Below are positions 6,124 through 8,711 of a stretch of DNA of 8,711 nt, one piece after another. Source of the DNA: Terriglobia bacterium (GTDB taxonomy: Bacteria > Acidobacteriota > Terriglobia > UBA7540); NCBI GenBank assembly GCA_030042795.1, contig JASHYZ010000554.1:1-8711 (forward strand), given 5' to 3'. Numbering within the stretch: the stretch's first letter is position 1; each line of letters starts with the position of its first letter. A model generated the notes under the pieces. The model did no database searches and was not told the origin of the DNA. It saw nothing but the letters and a program-made list of their open reading frames with translations. A program made the translations under genes and the position numbers.

Positions 6124-7720
6124 CTTCCACCACTTGCGCCTTGCGCACGGCGGGAACGCTGCGAATCTCGTCCAGCACTGATGCTGGAATCTGGTCATCC
6201 ACGCTCACCAGGCCGATCGCTTCGTGCACGTCTGTGTTGCGGCCGAGCGCGAAGTTGGCAATGTTGATCTGACGTTCGCCCAGCAGCGTGCCGACGCGCC
6301 CGATAACGCCCGGCACATCCTGATTGCGAATGAAAAGGATCACGCCCTTAAGCGGCGCCTCCACATCAATGTCGTTCACGCCCAGGATGCGCAGCGAGCC
6401 CTTCAGGCCCGTGGTCCCAAGCACCGAGGCCACCTCCGAGCCACTGCGAAGAGCGATGCCGAGAGAGTTGGAAACGCTCGCCCGCCGCGAGCTGCGCACC
6501 TCAATAACCTCTACCCCTGCGCCTTGTGCGAGGCTACCTGCATAAACTAGATTGACTTCTTCCTCCGATAAGGTATGAGCTAGAATTCCTTTCAGCACTG
6601 AATTCTTCACAAGGTGGGTGTTGAGATCGGCCAAGCCCCCGTCGTAGCTGATGCGGATTTCATTGAGCGGCCGCCCGCCGATCTGCCCGAGAAAAGCTCC
6701 CAACTTCTCACCCAGCTCCAGGTACGGCTGCAGCCTGCGATACTCTTCCGCGGAGACCGCGGGCACGTTTACCGCATTGCGAACGATGCCGTGCGCCAGG
6801 TAGTCGCGCACCTGCTCGGCGATGCGAATACCCACGATCTCCTGCGCCTCCTCGGTGGAACCCGCAATGTGCGGCGTGGCGATCACGTTGGGATGCGCCA
6901 CCAGCGGCGAATCCTTGGGTGGCTCGGTCTCGAACACGTCCAGGCCCGCGCCCGCCACTTTTCCCTCTTTGAGAGCCTCCAGCAGGGCGGCCTCATCTAC
7001 CAGTTCTCCACGGGCGCAGTTGACGAGACGTGTGCCCGGACGCACCAGAGCCAGAGTGCGCGCGTTCACTACATGTCGGCTTTCCGGCGTTGCCGAGGCA
7101 TGTAGGCTAATGAAATCGCTGGTGCTAAACAGCTCGTCCAGCGGCACCAGCCGGACGTTGGCATCACTGGCAATTCGCGGCGCGATGTGAGGATCATAGG
7201 CCGCCACCTCCATACCGAAAGCCTGCGCGCGCCGCGCAACCTCCGCGCCGATACGGCCGAAACCCACCAAACCAAGGGACTTGCACCGCAGCTCCTGGCC
7301 TAGAAAAGCTTTCTTCTCCCAGCGTCCCTGCTTCAGCGACGCGTCAGCCTGCGGGATGCGCCGGGCCAGTGCGAGCATCAGTGCCAAGGTTTGCTCGGCT
7401 ACGCTCTCGGCATTGCCACCGGGCGTATTCATCACCACCACGCCTTTGTTTGTGGCGGCGTCGAGGTCTACATTATCCACACCCACCCCGGCGCGCCCCA
7501 CCACTCGCAGGCGCGCGGCACGTTCGAGCAATCCTGCAGTGACTTTGGTGGCGCTGCGAACCACCAACGCGTCCGCGCTCGAAATCTCGTCCGCCAAGCG
7601 TTGCTTGCGCGCGGCGGCATCGCCCTTCTCGCGGCCCAGATCAACCACCTGCCAGGACGGCTCGGCGCGCAGAACGGCTACGGCGCTTTCAGAAACGTCA
7701 TCAGCAATCAGAATTTTCAA
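6116..7720 (-). CDS. serA: D-3-phosphoglycerate dehydrogenase (type 1, ACT-containing)
   Basis: Cytosolic enzyme that oxidises 3-phosphoglycerate to 3-phosphohydroxypyruvate with NAD, the first step of L-serine synthesis. The 534-aa product has the long type-1 architecture. Split substrate domain: 1-100 and about 285-315. Rossmann domain: GFGRIG at 153-158, with D176 (AYDPH) at the end of the second strand as expected for NAD preference. Catalytic set: R237 (NCARGE), E266 (FETEP) and H284 (TPHIAGST). An intervening ASB-type domain spans about 320-455, and a C-terminal ACT domain about 460-534 carries D468 and N486 where serine ligands are expected, so feedback inhibition by serine is likely. 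The start is TTG at 7720, supported by AAGGAGG 6 bases upstream and by the standard MKILIADD opening. It is the first gene of the tight minus-strand cluster; its stop lies 8 bp from the ATG at 6107. No serB or serC is in the window. Confidence 0.97.
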   Translation of the reverse strand: MKILIADDVSESAVAVLRAEPSWQVVDLGREKGDAAARKQRLADEISSADALVVRSATKVTAGLLERAARLRVVGRAGVGVDNVDLDAATNKGVVVMNTPGGNAESVAEQTLALMLALARRIPQADASLKQGRWEKKAFLGQELRCKSLGLVGFGRIGAEVARRAQAFGMEVAAYDPHIAPRIASDANVRLVPLDELFSTSDFISLHASATPESRHVVNARTLALVRPGTRLVNCARGELVDEAALLEALKEGKVAGAGLDVFETEPPKDSPLVAHPNVIATPHIAGSTEEAQEIVGIRIAEQVRDYLAHGIVRNAVNVPAVSAEEYRRLQPYLELGEKLGAFLGQIGGRPLNEIRISYDGGLADLNTHLVKNSVLKGILAHTLSEEEVNLVYAGSLAQGAGVEVIEVRSSRRASVSNSLGIALRSGSEVASVLGTTGLKGSLRILGVNDIDVEAPLKGVILFIRNQDVPGVIGRVGTLLGERQINIANFALGRNTDVHEAIGLVSVDDQIPASVLDEIRSVPAVRKAQVVEVG

Positions 7721-7726
7721 TCGGTT

Positions 7727-7733
7727 CCTCCTT
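7727..7733 (-). promoter_or_regulatory. Strong ribosome binding site for serA
   Basis: AAGGAGG on the minus strand (7733-7727) is a near-perfect Shine-Dalgarno, 6 bases before the TTG start. It is the best ribosome binding site in the window and decides the non-ATG start. Confidence 0.9.
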
Positions 7734-7742
7734 GAAGAAGCG

Positions 7743-7800
7743 GTCGAAAGTCGAAAGTTAAAGGTTCAAGAGCCATCAGCCCTCAGCAGTCAGCTATCAG
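7743..7800. repeat. Heptamer-periodic array in the serA leader
   Basis: On the plus strand: GTCGAAA (7743-7749), GTCGAAA (7750-7756), GTTAAAG (7757-7763), GTTCAAG (7764-7770), a 2-base slip, then CCATCAG (7773-7779), CCCTCAG (7780-7786), CAGTCAG (7787-7793) and CTATCAG (7794-7800). The first four share the pattern GTNNAAR and the last four CNNTCAG. The array lies between the likely transcription start and the ribosome binding site of serA. Confidence 0.7.
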
Positions 7801-7849
7801 CCTCGTCCCACCTCACTCGCTGTGGCCCATCCAGCGAAAGCTGACTGCT
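7785..7849. repeat. Perfect 11-bp inverted repeat upstream of serA
   Basis: AGCAGTCAGCT (7785-7795) and AGCTGACTGCT (7839-7849) are exact reverse complements separated by 43 bases. One arm is part of the heptamer array. In the serA transcript this would make a stem with a large loop. No T-run follows, so a terminator or attenuator is not indicated. Confidence 0.5.
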
Positions 7850-7969
7850 ACTGCCGCCACTGATTCTAAATGACATAGTGGCTTCGTTCCTTGATTTGGG
7901 TACATTTCTCACACTTTGCACCCCGGTTTTCAGCGTGCCCAGCGAGCGATCTCCGATGGCCGAAGCAAA

Positions 7970-8003
7970 CAGAGCGAGATTTCTCGCTTCGCTCAAAATG
8001 ACA
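7970..8003. repeat. Dispersed palindromic repeat, copy 1
   Basis: AGCGAGA (7973-7979), loop TT, TCTCGCT (7982-7988) is a perfect 7-bp hairpin, followed by CTCAAAATGACA. Read on the minus strand it begins TGTCATTTTGAGCG and ends ATCTCGCTCTG, matching the ends of a second copy at 8647-8692 in opposite orientation. Confidence 0.7.
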
Positions 8004-8079
8004 GCATCCGGACACTTTTTCTCAGCCTGCGTAGATCGAAGCTTCGGCACGGCGGAACTGAAGGGCCTGTGCAAAAGTC

Positions 8080-8143
8080 GTGGATTCCCGCTCCCCGCTT
8101 GCGCGAGGACAAACTTCGCGGGAATGACTGCGGTGCAGCCCAT
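8080..8143. repeat. Interrupted copy of the GGATTCCCGC palindromic repeat
   Basis: GTGGATTCCCGCT (8080-8092) and TTCGCGGGAATGAC (8115-8128) are the two halves of the same unit seen at 243-267, separated here by 22 extra bases (8093-8114). Immediately after it, GGTGCAGCCCAT (8132-8143) exactly matches 107-118, the outer end of the inverted repeat upstream of the alpha-galactosidase gene. So both blocks of that composite element occur again at this distant site. Confidence 0.65.
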
Positions 8144-8410
8144 GAACCCAACGAATTCACTCCGCGTCAGCGGGGGTCTACGCCGGGCAGGCACTAAGCT
8201 CGAACGGGCTCTGACGCCCCGCTCGTCGTCGAGCGTCACCATCACGGTGCCCGGCGGAGACGGAATCATAGTAAGTTATTGATTCTTCGCGATATTCCAG
8301 CTTCGTTTGCACCATGTTTTTCGTTAGTCCCCCAAGCGCCGGCGCCCGCCTTTCCCAAGATCGGCCCGGCAGTACTAACCAAGTGGTCGCCATTGATATC
8401 CCGGACGTGG

Positions 8411-8499
8411 GGCCGGGCCTGCCCAGGCCAACATGGCCAGGATGGCCATGCCACGTGGCACGGGCTTCCAGCCCGTGAAGGCCGACCCAAAGGTCAGCC
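8411..8499. repeat. Cluster of palindromes
   Basis: Consecutive self-complementary units: GGCCTG (8416-8421) / CAGGCC (8424-8429); ATGGCCA twice (8433-8439 and 8442-8448); CCACGTGG (8451-8458); CACGGGCT (8459-8466), loop TCC, AGCCCGTG (8470-8477), a perfect 8-bp stem; and GGCCGACC / GGTCAGCC (about 8480-8499) with one mismatch. This is a REP-like cluster by structure; no known family name is assigned. Confidence 0.6.
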
Positions 8500-8567
8500 C
8501 TACCGACCCCAGAACAAAAATTCACCCTTCGACACGCACAACGATCCAACAATTTTGGCAGCTAACA

Positions 8568-8614
8568 CTGGCACTTGGCACCCAACCTGACATCAAATCC
8601 TGGCGCCCGGCACC
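8568..8614. repeat. Imperfect 15-bp direct repeat
   Basis: CTGGCACTTGGCACC (8568-8582) and CTGGCGCCCGGCACC (8600-8614) agree at 12 of 15 positions. Each unit itself contains two GGC(A/G)C/GGCACC half-units. Function unknown. Confidence 0.4.
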
Positions 8615-8646
8615 TTAACAGGTTGTTGAAAAACATTTCGGAACCG

Positions 8647-8692
8647 TGTCATTCCGACGCCGAGAGTTGCGAGGCGGAGGAATCTCGCTCTG
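8647..8692. repeat. Dispersed palindromic repeat, copy 2 (inverted)
   Basis: It begins TGTCATTCCGA and ends GGAATCTCGCTCTG. Both ends match the minus-strand reading of the copy at 7970-8003, while the centre is longer and diverged. It lies at the window edge. Confidence 0.6.
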
Positions 8693-8711
8693 AAACTAAA
8701 GGAAATGCGAG

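Larger units (their letters stand above)
7721..8711. other. Non-coding region rich in short repeats
   Basis: About 990 bases upstream of serA hold no convincing gene. The open frames crossing it on both strands are translated repeats, for example VILSEARNLALF from the GCGAGA palindrome and RADLWVG from the palindrome cluster. The identifiable content is the heptamer array, the 11-bp inverted repeat and several palindromic repeats listed separately. Positions 7850-7969, 8004-8079 and 8144-8335 show nothing I can name. A serA promoter should lie around 7850-7920 on the minus strand, but no convincing -35/-10 pair was found. Confidence 0.7.

Noticed and set aside
7785..7849. T-box leader of serA (minus-strand AGGTGGGACGAGG resembles the T-box core)
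   Set aside because: The AGGGTGGNACCGCG consensus is not met, no stem I or specifier loop is recognisable, and no terminator follows.
7790..8269. 159-codon minus-strand open frame upstream of serA
   Set aside because: It reads through dispersed repeats (VILSEARNLALF, GNPRLL) and has no domain pattern; the frame is a by-product of GC-rich repeats.
8266..8490. DINGD motif suggesting an FG-GAP or VCBS repeat remnant
   Set aside because: Only five residues match, with no glycine-aspartate repeat or beta-propeller context around them; likely chance.
8178..8552. 124-codon minus-strand open frame
   Set aside because: Its N-terminal half is translated palindrome cluster (RADLWVG, LEARATWHGHP); the rest resembles nothing recognisable.

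Overview
The window looks like a chromosomal segment of a moderately GC-rich Gram-negative soil-type bacterium, most plausibly an Acidobacteriota member. That placement is an inference. It rests on a secreted GH36 alpha-galactosidase beside a secreted Ntn-type acylase, a long type-1 SerA, and intergenic DNA full of short palindromic repeats of the kinds that produce spurious ORFs in such genomes. No rRNA, tRNA, CRISPR array or transposase gene is visible.

Layout. Positions 1-64 may hold the last 20 codons of an upstream gene. Positions 65-372 are non-coding and dominated by a large nested inverted repeat (108-325); a possible promoter overlaps its right edge. Two plus-strand genes follow: a signal-peptide-bearing GH36 alpha-galactosidase (373-2619), then, after a gap with two GC-rich hairpins, a signal-peptide-bearing penicillin-acylase-family N-terminal nucleophile hydrolase (2837-5011). 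Convergent to these is a tightly packed minus-strand cluster read from right to left: serA (7720-6116, D-3-phosphoglycerate dehydrogenase), a four-helix-bundle (S23/IVS-like) protein (6083-5646) and an EVE/PUA-like domain protein (5639-5088). Positions 7721-8711 carry no convincing gene. They hold the serA leader and at least five kinds of short palindromic or dispersed repeats.

How the genes work together. The two plus-strand products are probably exported hydrolases, one for alpha-galactosides and one for an acyl-amide substrate, but no transporter or regulator accompanies them. SerA makes the first committed step of serine synthesis. The two small proteins downstream are packed so closely (start and stop within a few bases, Shine-Dalgarno overlapping the previous stop) that co-translation with serA is likely; a functional link to serine metabolism is not evident.

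The most unusual signal is structural. Short-period tandem arrays sit at every boundary of the minus-strand cluster: period 7 in the serA leader, period 8 across the serA stop and next start, and a degenerate period 8 across the start of the EVE gene. I found no clear new defence or mobile system. The strongest candidates for follow-up are these junction arrays around the four-helix-bundle gene and the nested inverted repeat upstream of the alpha-galactosidase.
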